Made by a program: the position numbers and the translations under genes
Shown: positions 42,192 to 51,356 of the stretch, in pieces
Position numbering within the stretch: the stretch's first letter is position 1
Layout: every line of letters begins with the position of its first letter
Assembly (NCBI RefSeq): GCF_015704865.1
Contig: NZ_JADQTO010000020.1
Span: 1-64,000 of the forward strand
Direction of reading: 5' to 3'
Length of the DNA stretch: 64,000 nt
Source of the DNA: Actinoplanes aureus
GTDB lineage: Bacteria > Actinomycetota > Actinomycetes > Mycobacteriales > Micromonosporaceae
The notes under the pieces: model-generated
The model's input: the letters and a program-made list of their open reading frames with translations, nothing else
What the model was told of the DNA's origin: nothing
The model's database searches: none

Positions 42192-44963
42192 TCAGCGCTT
42201 CTCCCGGCTCGTCCGCACGGCGTCGGCCAGAGCCGCGACCGTCTGGTGCGTGAAGACGTCCTGACCGGTCAGTTCGGTGATGCCGGCCGTGCGGACGAGC
42301 GCGACCAGCTTGAGCGCGTGCAGCGAGTCGCCGCCGAGCTCGAAGAAGTTGTCGTTCACCCCGACCTGGTCCAGGCGCAGCACGGCGGCGACCCGGTCGG
42401 CGAGCAGCTGCTCCACGTCGGTCCGCGGTGCCACGTAGGCGGCGCGCCGGACGTCCTGGCCCCACCGCGGTGCCGGCAGCGCGAATCGGTCGACCTTGCC
42501 GCTGCTGTTCAGCGGCAGGGCGTCGAGCACCGTGAAGGCGGCCGGCATCATGTACGACGGCAGGCGCCGGCGCACCGCCTCGCGTGCCGCGTCGACGGCC
42601 GACCGGCCGGCGAGGGGCCGGTTCGTCGTGCCGCCGCGCGCGGTCGACCGCACGTGTCGCCACATGGCGGTCGCGGCCCGCTCGGGTGAGGCCGCGTAGC
42701 AGACTTCGAAGGTCGTGCCCGCCTGCGCGGTCCAGCTCACCTCGGTGTGCCGGTCGATGGCCAGGGCTTCGTCGAGTGCGGGGGCCCGGCCGTCGCCGTC
42801 CGGCAGGACACGCGCGTTCGGGATCCCGGTGACGATCAACTCGTCGTGCGGCTGCCGGAGGGTGTCGTCGAACGCGGACCAGTCGACCGTGGCCGGCGGG
42901 TGGCCGGTGTCGTCCGCGTCCGCACCGAGTTCCAGCCAGACGTCGTAGCGGTAGCGGTTCATGACCGTGTCGGCGGTGCCGGTCTTGGGCAGGATCCGGG
43001 CCCGGCGCAGCCGCGGGTGGCGGACCGCGAAGTCGACGAACCAGCCGGGGTCGACCTGAAGCTCGCCCGGCGGGCCGGCCGGTGACGCGGTCCGGTGCGG
43101 CACGTCGCCGACGAAGACGCGGCCCGTGGACGAGGCGGCCTCGACCGCGCCGGTGAGCACCCGCTCCAGGTATGCCACGTCCGGGAAGTGCTGCACGACC
43201 GAGTTCAAGATCACCAGGTCGTGGTCGCGGCCCGCGGGGTCCGTGGCCTCCTGTGTGCGCACGTCGACGTGGGCCAGGCCGGGGTCGCCGGCCAGATGGC
43301 CGCGGAGGCGTTCGACGACCGAGCCGGCGAAGTCGGTGCCGATGTACCGGTCGCTGTCCGGCGCGAGGCGCCACAGCAGCAGTCCGGTGCCGCAGCCGAT
43401 GTCCAGCACCCGGCCGTACGGGCCCGGGCCGAGGCGGGTCAGCGTGCCGCGTACCCACTCGCGCATGGTGGCGGCCGGGTACGGCCAGCCGGCGATGTCG
43501 AACGCGACGTCGGCGGCGGTGTCGTCCACCTCGTCGTACACGCGCCGCCAGGCGTCCAGGTAGGCCCGCTGCTCTGCGGGGTCCGTGACGTCCTCCGGCA
43601 CCAGATAGGCGGCGAGCTGCTGCCGGCCGTCCGGGTCCGTGCCTGCCACCACGCACGCCTGGCGTACCGCGGCCGACGAGATGAGCACCGCCTCGATCTC
43701 GCCGGGTTCCACCCGCTGACCGCGCACCTGGACCTGGTGGTCGACCCGGCCGGCGAACTCGAGCAGCCCGTCCGGGGTCCACCGGGCCAGGTCGCCGGTG
43801 CGATACATCCGTTGGCCGGGCCGGAACGGGTCCGGCAGGAACTTGGCGGCGGTGAGCTCCGGCTGTCCCGTGTAGCCGGCCGCGACGCCGGGACCGGCCA
43901 GGCACAGCTCGCCGACCACACCGGCCGGTACCGGTTGCAGCCGCGCGTCCAGCACGTAGCCGCGCATGTTCGGGATCGGCCGTCCGAGCGGGACCTCCGC
44001 CGGCACGTCGTCGCCGGCGCGCCGCGGGTAGAGGAAACTCCAGCCGGTGCTCTCGGTGGCGCCGTACGCGTTCCACAGCACCCCGTCGTACTGCCGCAAC
44101 AGCGATCGCCAGTGGACGCCCGACGCGCGTTCGCCGCCGGTGATCAGGTGCCGCACGCCGGTGAGGTCCAGCTCACCGGGGGAGATGCTGTTGAGCAGTG
44201 CCGGCGGCAGCCAGAACCGGGTCACCGCGTGCCGCCGGATCTCCCGCGACAGCGACCCGGCGTCCGGGAACCAGCCCGGCTCCGGAAGCACCAGGCGCGC
44301 TCCGGCGAGGAGGGTGGCCCAGACCTCGTAGGTGAAGACGTCGAACGAGATCGAGCAGGTCGACAGCACGGTGTCCGCCGGGGTCAACGGGTCGACACCG
44401 GAGCGCAGCACGAAGGAGAGCAGGTTGTCGTGCCGGGTCCGGATGCCGCGCGGCGTCCCGGTCGAGCCGGAGGTGTAGACCACGTACGCGAGCTGCCCCG
44501 GATGCCTGTCGACCGGTGGCGGCGCCGGGTGCGGGTCGGCGTCGTAGCCGTAGAGCCCGGCGAGCACGGTACGCGCGCCGGCGTCCCGGATCTGGTACTC
44601 GGCCCGGTCGTCGGGATGCTCGGGGTCGAGCGGGAGGTAGGCGGCACCGGCCTTCCACACCGCCAGCAGCGCGGTGACGAGTTCCGGAGACCGGGGCATG
44701 CGGACCGCCACCACGTCGTCCGGCCCGATGCCGCCGGCCCGCAGGTGGCGCGCCAGCCGGTCGGCGCGTTGGTCGAGTTCGGCGTACGTCAGCGTGCGCT
44801 CGCCGTGGACGATCGCCACGGCCTGCGGGGTCGTGCCGGCCTGCCGCTCGAAGAGATCGGCCAGGGTGAGATCCGTAGGGTAGGGCTCGTCGGTCTCGTT
44901 CCAGTCGCGGGTGACCCGGCGGATCTCATCCGGCGACAGCAGGTTGATCTGTGCGAGGCGCAT
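42192..44963 (-). CDS. NRPS A-NMT-PCP protein
   Basis: This 923-residue protein begins with the linker typical after a C domain (LLSPDEIRRVTRDWNETD), then an adenylation domain with VVYTSGSTGTPRG (near 164), NAYGATEST and YRTGDLARW. A SAM-dependent N-methyltransferase is inserted between motifs A8 and A9 (about 455-750; AWRRVYDE, then VLDIGCGTGLLLWRLAP and YIGTDFAG), followed by SGKVDRF and a PCP (FFELGGDSLHALK, Ser near 881). The pocket starts FDVFTYEVW (Asp235, Val236, Tyr239). It should load and N-methylate one amino acid. A GGAGA ribosome site precedes the ATG. Confidence 0.92.
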   Translation of the reverse strand: MRLAQINLLSPDEIRRVTRDWNETDEPYPTDLTLADLFERQAGTTPQAVAIVHGERTLTYAELDQRADRLARHLRAGGIGPDDVVAVRMPRSPELVTALLAVWKAGAAYLPLDPEHPDDRAEYQIRDAGARTVLAGLYGYDADPHPAPPPVDRHPGQLAYVVYTSGSTGTPRGIRTRHDNLLSFVLRSGVDPLTPADTVLSTCSISFDVFTYEVWATLLAGARLVLPEPGWFPDAGSLSREIRRHAVTRFWLPPALLNSISPGELDLTGVRHLITGGERASGVHWRSLLRQYDGVLWNAYGATESTGWSFLYPRRAGDDVPAEVPLGRPIPNMRGYVLDARLQPVPAGVVGELCLAGPGVAAGYTGQPELTAAKFLPDPFRPGQRMYRTGDLARWTPDGLLEFAGRVDHQVQVRGQRVEPGEIEAVLISSAAVRQACVVAGTDPDGRQQLAAYLVPEDVTDPAEQRAYLDAWRRVYDEVDDTAADVAFDIAGWPYPAATMREWVRGTLTRLGPGPYGRVLDIGCGTGLLLWRLAPDSDRYIGTDFAGSVVERLRGHLAGDPGLAHVDVRTQEATDPAGRDHDLVILNSVVQHFPDVAYLERVLTGAVEAASSTGRVFVGDVPHRTASPAGPPGELQVDPGWFVDFAVRHPRLRRARILPKTGTADTVMNRYRYDVWLELGADADDTGHPPATVDWSAFDDTLRQPHDELIVTGIPNARVLPDGDGRAPALDEALAIDRHTEVSWTAQAGTTFEVCYAASPERAATAMWRHVRSTARGGTTNRPLAGRSAVDAAREAVRRRLPSYMMPAAFTVLDALPLNSSGKVDRFALPAPRWGQDVRRAAYVAPRTDVEQLLADRVAAVLRLDQVGVNDNFFELGGDSLHALKLVALVRTAGITELTGQDVFTHQTVAALADAVRTSREKR

Positions 44964-44978
44964 CGGCGTTTCTCCTTG

Positions 44979-46211
44979 TTACCCGGCCAGCACCCGGGCC
45001 ATCGTGGCCAGGCCCTCGTCCAGTTCGGTGCGGTCGATCACCAGGGGCGGCGCGACGATCAGGTTCGCGCCCTTGGCGATGACGTACACGCCGGCGTCGA
45101 GCAGCCGCTGGTGCCAATGCTTGAGTCGCGTTACCTCGGCCTCGGTGAGTTCCAGCGCGCCCAGCATCCCGATCGACCGCACCCGTACGACGGCGTCGCT
45201 GCTGCCGGCGACCGTGTGCAGCCCGCGGCCGAGCACCTCGCCGAGCTTGGCGGCGCGCTCCACGGCGTTGGTCCGCTCGTACTCGTCCAGCGCGGCCGAC
45301 GCGGCCACGGCCGTGAGCGGGTGGGCGCTGAAGGTGTGCCCGCAGCCGAGCGGCGTGTCGCCGAACCGCTCGGCGATCTCCGCGCTCACCGCGACCGCGG
45401 CGATCGGCGCCACCCCCGCGCTGAGCGCCTTGCCCATGGTGACCAGGTCGGGACGCAGGTCCCAGTGCTCGAAGGCGAACCGGCGCCCGGTACGGCCGAA
45501 CCCGGTCAGCACCTCGTCGCAGATCAGCAGGATGCCGTGCTCCCGGCACACCTCGGCGATGCCGGCCAGGTAGCCGTCGGCGGGTACGAGCACGCCACTG
45601 CCGCCGGGCACCGCCTCGATCACCGCCGCGGCGATCCCGCGCGGGCCGAGCGCCTCGACCGCCCACCGGAACGCCGCCACGTCGTCGCGGACCACGCCGG
45701 AGCCGGCCCGGAACGGCACGCTGTAGGTGGGCTCCTGCTCCCACAACCGCCGCCGGTCGTCGTCGCTCGACATCGCGGCGGGACCGTGGCTGCCGTGGTA
45801 CGAGCGTCCGCGATACAGGATGTGCCGGCGGCCGGTCACCGCGCGTGCGATGCGGATCGCGTCGTTGTTGGCCTCGGTGCCGCTGTTGGCGAAGAAGAAC
45901 TTGGTGAGGTGGTCGGGCGTGAACGCGGCCAGCCGTGCCCCGAGCTCGGCGCGCTGGCGGGTCGCGGCGAGCGGCGTCACATAGCTCAGCTCGCGGCTCG
46001 CCTCGTACACCCGGCGGTGGATCGGTTCCAGCGAGTGGCCCAGGTTGGTGACCACCAGCTGGCTGGCGAAGTCGAGCACGCGCCGGCCGTCCGCGGTACG
46101 GAACGCGGACCCCTCGGCGCTGACGATCTCCAGCGGCGTGTAGCCGTCCTGAGCGACCCATTCGAACAGCGTCGTGGCTTTGCAGGCGGCCGCCACGGTG
46201 CCCGGGTTCAT
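44979..46211 (-). CDS. Class III (omega-type) PLP aminotransferase
   Basis: This 410-residue enzyme shows FANSGTEANNDAIR, the PLP Asp in LLICDEVLTGFGRTG and the Schiff-base Lys in MGKALSAG, followed by GHTFSAHPL, so it looks active. Class III enzymes move distal amino groups, for instance to make omega- or beta-amino acids and diamino acids such as 2,4-diaminobutyrate. With a KamA-like aminomutase and oxidases in the operon it may build a non-standard diamino acid. It is coupled by ATGA to the LLM flavoprotein gene. Confidence 0.9.
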   Translation of the reverse strand: MNPGTVAAACKATTLFEWVAQDGYTPLEIVSAEGSAFRTADGRRVLDFASQLVVTNLGHSLEPIHRRVYEASRELSYVTPLAATRQRAELGARLAAFTPDHLTKFFFANSGTEANNDAIRIARAVTGRRHILYRGRSYHGSHGPAAMSSDDDRRRLWEQEPTYSVPFRAGSGVVRDDVAAFRWAVEALGPRGIAAAVIEAVPGGSGVLVPADGYLAGIAEVCREHGILLICDEVLTGFGRTGRRFAFEHWDLRPDLVTMGKALSAGVAPIAAVAVSAEIAERFGDTPLGCGHTFSAHPLTAVAASAALDEYERTNAVERAAKLGEVLGRGLHTVAGSSDAVVRVRSIGMLGALELTEAEVTRLKHWHQRLLDAGVYVIAKGANLIVAPPLVIDRTELDEGLATMARVLAG

Positions 46212-47182
46212 CGCACGCCCTCCAGCGACGGGGAGAGCAGCGGTACCAGACCCAGCACGTCGGCCAGGCGTGCGAAGCCGTCCAGCCGGTGCCCGCGTCC
46301 CTTGCGGGGCCGCACCGCCACGTTGATCTGGTCGGCGCCGGCGTCCACGTACGCGCCGATGAGGTCGCGCATCTGCTGGACCGAGCCGTGCAGCACCGCG
46401 GCCCGGCTCTGCTCGGCGTTGCGGCCGAACTGCTCGAGCAGGTCGTCCTCGTTCCAGGCGAGCCCGATGTTGACCGAGCAGGTGATCTCCGATACCGACC
46501 GGCCGCGCTCGTCGCAGTGGCCGGCCAGGACGGCCTTCTTGTGCCGGAAGACCTCGGGAGGCACGAACGCGACGTTCCAGCCGTCCGCCTCGGCAGCGAC
46601 GCGCAGCGTCAGCTGTTCACCGCCGCCGCCGACCCACAGCGGCAGCCGGGACTGCACCGGCCGTGGTTCGCACCGGGCCTGGTCGAGGCGGAAGAACTCG
46701 CCGTTCACGGTGGCCGGACCGGCACCGTTGAGCAGCGCGTCCACGCAGCGCAGGGCCTCCTGCATCTGCCGGATCCGCCGGGGCCGCGACTCGTAGGGCA
46801 GCCCGAACGCCTCGTACTCGCGGCGGTGCCAGCCCGCTCCGAGGCCCAGGGTGATCCGGCCGCCGGAGATGATGTCCATGGTGGCCGCGGCCTTGGCGAG
46901 AATCGCCGGATGCCGGTACGACGGCACGTAGACCAGGCAGCCGCAGCGCACCCGCTGGGTGGTCGCGGCGAGCAGGGTGTGCATGGCGATCGACTCCAGG
47001 CAGTCGGCGTCGGAGGTGCCGTTCGCCGCGTACAGGTGGTCGAAGACCGAGATCCAGTCGAAGCCGAGACGCTCGACGAGCCGCCAGACCTCCTGCAGCG
47101 CCGCCGGCTCGGTGTGCTGGAGCCCGGGATGCACCCCGAAGGCGATCCCGGGGAACAGCATGCTTCGCGACATCTCATCCAT
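46208..47182 (-). CDS. LLM-class flavin-dependent oxidoreductase
   Basis: This 324-residue protein has the luciferase-like monooxygenase fold: WISVFDHLY, TTQRVRCGCLVYVPSYRHPAILAK, ISGGRITLGLGAGWHRREYEAFG and PLWVGGGGEQ. This is the pattern of F420- or FMN-dependent members. ATG at 47182 overlaps the C-A-PCP stop by 8 nt; ATG 47173 is the alternative. In NRPS clusters such enzymes hydroxylate or oxidise side chains on the carrier. Which cofactor and which substrate cannot be told from the sequence alone. Confidence 0.87.
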   Translation of the reverse strand: MDEMSRSMLFPGIAFGVHPGLQHTEPAALQEVWRLVERLGFDWISVFDHLYAANGTSDADCLESIAMHTLLAATTQRVRCGCLVYVPSYRHPAILAKAAATMDIISGGRITLGLGAGWHRREYEAFGLPYESRPRRIRQMQEALRCVDALLNGAGPATVNGEFFRLDQARCEPRPVQSRLPLWVGGGGEQLTLRVAAEADGWNVAFVPPEVFRHKKAVLAGHCDERGRSVSEITCSVNIGLAWNEDDLLEQFGRNAEQSRAAVLHGSVQQMRDLIGAYVDAGADQINVAVRPRKGRGHRLDGFARLADVLGLVPLLSPSLEGVR

Positions 47183-50100
47183 CGCTGGGTTCCGCCCTCT
47201 CCTGCCGGAGCATCTCGGCCATCTCGGCCACCGTGCGCGCTCCCGCCAGCCCGACCGGGATTCCGGTGAGGCGGTAGCGCCGACGCACCTCCATGAGGAC
47301 CCGCATGAGCAGCAGCGAGTGGCCACCGAGCTCGGTGAAGCTCTGGTTGCGGCCGACGTGCGTCACGTTCAGGGTGGTGGCCCACATCTGCGCCAGCTCG
47401 GTCTCCAGACCCGCGCGCGGCGGTTCCTGATCCGTGCCGGTCCGGTCCGGCCGCTGCGCGGGGGCCGGAAGCGCGGCCCGGTCGAGTTTGCCGCGGTCGG
47501 TGCGCGGGATCTCGTCGAGCACGGTGAGGCTGCTGGGGACCATGTAGTCGGGCAGCCGGGCGGTGAGCCGCTTGCGTACGTCGTCGAGCCAGTCCTCCGG
47601 CGCACCGGCGACCGGCACCAGGTAGGCGGCGAGGCGGCGGTCACCGGGGCTGTCCTCGCGTACCACGACGCAGGCCTGTCGTACGAGCGGCGACTCGACG
47701 AGCGCCGCGTCGACCTCGCCGAGCTCGATGCGGTAGCCGCGGACCTTGACCTGGTCGTCCACCCGGCCGACGAAGTCGAGCAGCCCGTCGGCCTGCCAGC
47801 GCACCAGGTCGCCGGTGCGGTAGACACGTTCGCCCGGCCGGAAGGGATCGGCCAGGAACTTCTGCTCGGTCAGCTCGGGCCGGTTCAGGTAGCCGCGGGC
47901 CACGCCGGGGCCGCCGAGGTACAGCTCCCCGGTCGCGCCGACCGGTACCGGGTCGAGCTGTTCGTCGAGGACGTACGCGCGGACGTTGGGCAGCGGCCGT
48001 CCGATCGGGACCGAGACGGTGTAGCCGGCGTCGCGCGGGATCGGGTGGGTGGTGGCCTTGACCGAGCACTCCGTCGGTCCGTAGATGTTCACCAGCCGCA
48101 GCCGGTCCGACTGGCGGTACGCCTGCGCCACATGCGGGGGCGAGACCGGTTCGCCGCCGACCGCGATGGCGACCTCGCCGAAGTCGGTGAACAGCTCGAT
48201 GTCGGCCATCTCGTTGAAGAAGGACGAGGCCATCCACATGGCGTTCACGCCGTGGTCGCGGACGGCGGCGCGCACGGCCGGCACCACCGGCCCGTCAGCG
48301 GCCAGCACGCAGGTGCCGCCGTGGGTGAGGGCGGCCCAGATCTCGTACGTCTGTGCATCGAAGGAGATCGGGGAGTAGTGCAACGTGCGCAGCTCCGGCC
48401 CCCAGGTGATGCCGTTGATCCGGTGCAGGTAGCGGGTCAGGTTGCGGTGCTCGAGCAGGACACCCTTCGGCCGGCCGGTCGAGCCCGAGGTGTAGAGGAC
48501 CTGTGCCACGTTCTCCGGCCGGGCCGCGACCCGGGGTGCGCTCTCCGGATGGTGGCCGTACTCCCATGCGGCCAGGTCCACGGTGTGTGTGGCCGCGACG
48601 GACGGAGCGGTGGGCGTCAGGGCCTGCTCGGTCAGCAGGACCCGGGCCTGTGCGTCCTCGATCTGGAACTGGGCCCGGTCGCGCGGATGGTCGGGCTCGA
48701 GCGGCAGGTAGGCGGCGCCCGCCTTCCACACCGCCAGCAGCGCCACGATGAGGCTCGGCGTGCGCCGCATGCGGATCGCCACGACGTCGTCGGGTCCGGC
48801 GTCCAGGTGGTGTGCGAGCTGGTTGGCGCGCCTGTCGAGCTCTCCGTAGGTCAGACGGTCGTCGCCGTGGACGACCGCGACCGCGTGCGGTGTGGCGGCG
48901 GCCTGCCGCGCGACCAGCTCGGCGATCGTGAATTCGGCGGGGTACGGCTCGTCGGTGGCGTTCCAGTCCGAGGTGACCCGGCGGCTCTCGGCCGGCGTGA
49001 GCCACATCCGGGGCTGGATCGGCCCCTGTTCGGTCACGAGCAGCCGCAGGAAGTGCGCGACCCGTTCGACGAGCAGCTCCGCCTCGGCACGGCCGGCCTG
49101 ATCCGCGGCCGTCGACAGGAACACCTCGATCCGGTCGCCCGGCATGACGTGCACCGCGTGGGTGTAGTTGGACTTGCTGCCCTCCGGCAGTGCGCCGGCC
49201 GCGCGCCAGGCGAGCGGCGGGTCGGCCAGGAACGGCGGGATCGGCGTCTGGAAGTTCTCGATGGCCACGCCGGTGTCGAACAGCGACCGTTCCCGGCCGA
49301 GCGACCGCTGGATCTCCCACAGTGGCGCCGTGGCGTGCTCACGGTCCTGCGACAGCTCCTGTTGCAGCGTCGCCAGCCACTCGGCCAGTGGCGTCTCGCC
49401 GGGCAGTGTCACCAGCACCGGCACCACCTGTGCCAGCAGGCCGGCGACCTGGTCGCGGCCGGTGAGCTCGGCCGGCCGGCCGGCGGTGATCCCGCCGATG
49501 ATCACGGCCGGTGTCTCGCGTTCGGCGGCGACCCGGGCCAGCGCCACCGCGGCCACCGACAGGGTTCCCAGGGTGAGGCGGGCCGAACGCAGCGCCGCCT
49601 GCACGGCACGCGAGTCGTCGTCCGGCAGCGTGGTCCGGACCTCGTGGTAGGCGCAGGCCTCCTGGCGTCGCGGCGTCGCGGCCGGGGCCTCCTCCCCGGT
49701 GACCACGGCACTGAGCCGTGCGTGCCAGTAGGCCACGTCCCGCTCCGCCACCCGGTCGCGCATCCGCCGCGACTCCTCGGCGACGCCGAGCCAGGACGGG
49801 GCGGGCCGCAACCGTACGACGTCGTCGGCGAGCCTCGACCCGACCACGGCTTCCAGTTCGCGCAGGATCAGCTCGACGCTCCAGCCGTCCAGCAGCGCGT
49901 GGTGGTACGTCCACACGAGCAGCACGCCGTCGGCCAGGGTGACGAGCGTGAAGCGGGACTTCGGCCCCGGCTCACGGACACCGCAGCTCTCGCGTACCTC
50001 CTGCAACGCCGTGCGCAGCCGCTCCGGCTCGGCGGCCGGGTCGACCGGCACCTCGAGGCGCTCGACCGGCGCGCCCTCGGGGAACGTCGTCTGCGACCAT

Positions 50101-50300
50101 CCGTCGCCGTCCGGGACGAACCGCAGCCGCAGCGCCTCGTGCCGCGCGGTCGTGCTGTCGAGTGCCGCCTCGAGATGCTCGACGGCCTCCGGCGCGACCA
50201 GCCACTTGTGCTGGTTGACGTACAGGTCGGGGACCGGTGAGGCCAGACATTCGAAGAGGATGCCCTGCTGTGCCGGGGTGAGCGGGACGGCCGTGGTCAT
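47175..50300 (-). CDS. NRPS module protein C-A-PCP
   Basis: This 1041-residue protein is one complete elongation module. The C domain (1-430) has LTPAQQGILFECL and HHALLDGWSV near 130; the A domain (about 460-960) has VLYTSGSTGRPKG near 603, NIYGPTECS, YRTGDLVRW and TDRGKLDR; the PCP has ELGGHSLLLM (Ser near 993). The pocket begins FDAQTYEIW (Asp235, Ala236, Tyr239), compatible with a small or hydrophobic amino acid, but I make no firm call. ATG at 50300 overlaps the ABM-protein stop. As the N-terminal C domain is complete, a donor from another carrier is needed. Confidence 0.93.
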   Translation of the reverse strand: MTTAVPLTPAQQGILFECLASPVPDLYVNQHKWLVAPEAVEHLEAALDSTTARHEALRLRFVPDGDGWSQTTFPEGAPVERLEVPVDPAAEPERLRTALQEVRESCGVREPGPKSRFTLVTLADGVLLVWTYHHALLDGWSVELILRELEAVVGSRLADDVVRLRPAPSWLGVAEESRRMRDRVAERDVAYWHARLSAVVTGEEAPAATPRRQEACAYHEVRTTLPDDDSRAVQAALRSARLTLGTLSVAAVALARVAAERETPAVIIGGITAGRPAELTGRDQVAGLLAQVVPVLVTLPGETPLAEWLATLQQELSQDREHATAPLWEIQRSLGRERSLFDTGVAIENFQTPIPPFLADPPLAWRAAGALPEGSKSNYTHAVHVMPGDRIEVFLSTAADQAGRAEAELLVERVAHFLRLLVTEQGPIQPRMWLTPAESRRVTSDWNATDEPYPAEFTIAELVARQAAATPHAVAVVHGDDRLTYGELDRRANQLAHHLDAGPDDVVAIRMRRTPSLIVALLAVWKAGAAYLPLEPDHPRDRAQFQIEDAQARVLLTEQALTPTAPSVAATHTVDLAAWEYGHHPESAPRVAARPENVAQVLYTSGSTGRPKGVLLEHRNLTRYLHRINGITWGPELRTLHYSPISFDAQTYEIWAALTHGGTCVLAADGPVVPAVRAAVRDHGVNAMWMASSFFNEMADIELFTDFGEVAIAVGGEPVSPPHVAQAYRQSDRLRLVNIYGPTECSVKATTHPIPRDAGYTVSVPIGRPLPNVRAYVLDEQLDPVPVGATGELYLGGPGVARGYLNRPELTEQKFLADPFRPGERVYRTGDLVRWQADGLLDFVGRVDDQVKVRGYRIELGEVDAALVESPLVRQACVVVREDSPGDRRLAAYLVPVAGAPEDWLDDVRKRLTARLPDYMVPSSLTVLDEIPRTDRGKLDRAALPAPAQRPDRTGTDQEPPRAGLETELAQMWATTLNVTHVGRNQSFTELGGHSLLLMRVLMEVRRRYRLTGIPVGLAGARTVAEMAEMLRQERAEPSDG

Positions 50301-50614
50301 GAGCCGATGTCCGATGCCTGCGGCTGGACGAGCGCCAGGACCTGGTACTGGTGGATCTCGGGCTGGTGGCCGAAGCGCCGCACCATCTGCGCGATGAGAT
50401 CGCTCTCCCGGAACGCGCGGGCCGCGGCCTCGTCGCGCCATATGTAGTGCGATCCGTAGCGGCCCGCCTCGGCGTCGTGCACGAACGCCTTGAGCACGAG
50501 GCCCGGAAAGTCGCGGTAGAACTCGGCACGGGCCTCGGCCAGGGCCCGCAGTTCCCCGGCATCGGTGCCGGCGACCCGGAAGTACAGCGTCATCGCGACG
50601 TACGACTCGGACAT
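50297..50614 (-). CDS. Small dimeric ferredoxin-like (ABM/YdhR-type) protein
   Basis: This 105-residue protein looks like a dimeric alpha/beta barrel monooxygenase-type protein: VAMTLYFRVAG, EFYRDFPGLVLKAFVHD and GSHYIWRDEAAARAF. Members include cofactor-free monooxygenases and non-catalytic partners. No catalytic residue can be assigned. A GGGGAG ribosome site precedes the ATG, and the stop overlaps the NRPS start (ATGA). Confidence 0.72.
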   Translation of the reverse strand: MSESYVAMTLYFRVAGTDAGELRALAEARAEFYRDFPGLVLKAFVHDAEAGRYGSHYIWRDEAAARAFRESDLIAQMVRRFGHQPEIHQYQVLALVQPQASDIGS

Positions 50615-50639
50615 GCTCTCCCCTTCGGCGTCTGGTGGC

Positions 50640-51320
50640 TCAGCCCTCGGCGATGGCGCGTTCCTCGAACTCGTCGCCGTACCACTTGTCGGACCAGGGC
50701 ACCCAGGTCGCGATGAGCGTGTCGCGGTGGCCCTCCTCGCCGGTCGGCTCGATCTCGGAGACGTAATGGAACATCTCCCGGTCGGCGAAGACGATGCCCT
50801 GGCCGGCCGCCAGCGTGGTGGTGTGGAACGGCTTGCCGTCGACCGACGGGCTCATCAGCGCCGTCTCGGCGCCGGTGATCTGGTGCCGGTCGAAGACGCC
50901 GATCAGCACGTAGTCGCGGCCGTCGGAGTGCGGTCCCTCCGGCACGATGACACCCTCGATGTCCTTCTTCACGACGATCCGGAACTGGTGGACGTTGATC
51001 TGCCAGTCCTGCGCGGGATCGAGCGGGATCTCCTCGGCGCCGGCGCGGATGAACGGCGTGAAGTCCGCCTCGATCGGCTGGTAGTGGCGGCGGATGCCGC
51101 CGGCGACCGGGTTGTACTTGGAGAACGTGACGTACGGCCGCAGGGGCAGCCGCTCGAACTCCCATCGGTCGCCGGAGCGGAACATCTTGAACTGGGCGAA
51201 TCGGCGGTACCGGTTCTCGCCCATGTACTCGTCGAACTTGAGGTCGGCGAAGCTGTCGGCGACCTCCTGCGGAATGGGCGGCAGGTCGAAGATCGAGAAG
51301 TGTTGCGCGTTGAGAGGCAT
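50640..51320 (-). CDS. 2-oxoglutarate/Fe(II) dioxygenase, IDO-like family (PF10014 type)
   Basis: This 226-residue protein resembles the family of L-isoleucine 4-hydroxylase, which hydroxylates free aliphatic amino acids. The HxD iron motif is visible in GPHSDGRDYV (near 130), the distal His in REMFHYVSE (near 188) and a 2OG-binding Arg in GHRDTLIATW. The length is in the family range. It probably hydroxylates an amino acid before activation by one of the A domains. It lies 36 nt after the haem-oxygenase-like gene in the same operon. Confidence 0.82.
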   Translation of the reverse strand: MPLNAQHFSIFDLPPIPQEVADSFADLKFDEYMGENRYRRFAQFKMFRSGDRWEFERLPLRPYVTFSKYNPVAGGIRRHYQPIEADFTPFIRAGAEEIPLDPAQDWQINVHQFRIVVKKDIEGVIVPEGPHSDGRDYVLIGVFDRHQITGAETALMSPSVDGKPFHTTTLAAGQGIVFADREMFHYVSEIEPTGEEGHRDTLIATWVPWSDKWYGDEFEERAIAEG

Positions 51321-51356
51321 GCGGTCGTCACCGTCCTTCAGGCGATCTGGTGTGCT

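Noticed and set aside
43095-46796. A 1233-codon plus-strand open frame
   Set aside because: It is antisense to the A-NMT-PCP and aminotransferase genes, whose motifs are clear; the frame is low-complexity and lacks a ribosome site.
46959-50240. A 1093-codon plus-strand open frame
   Set aside because: It mirrors the C-A-PCP gene on the other strand and shows no protein family features.
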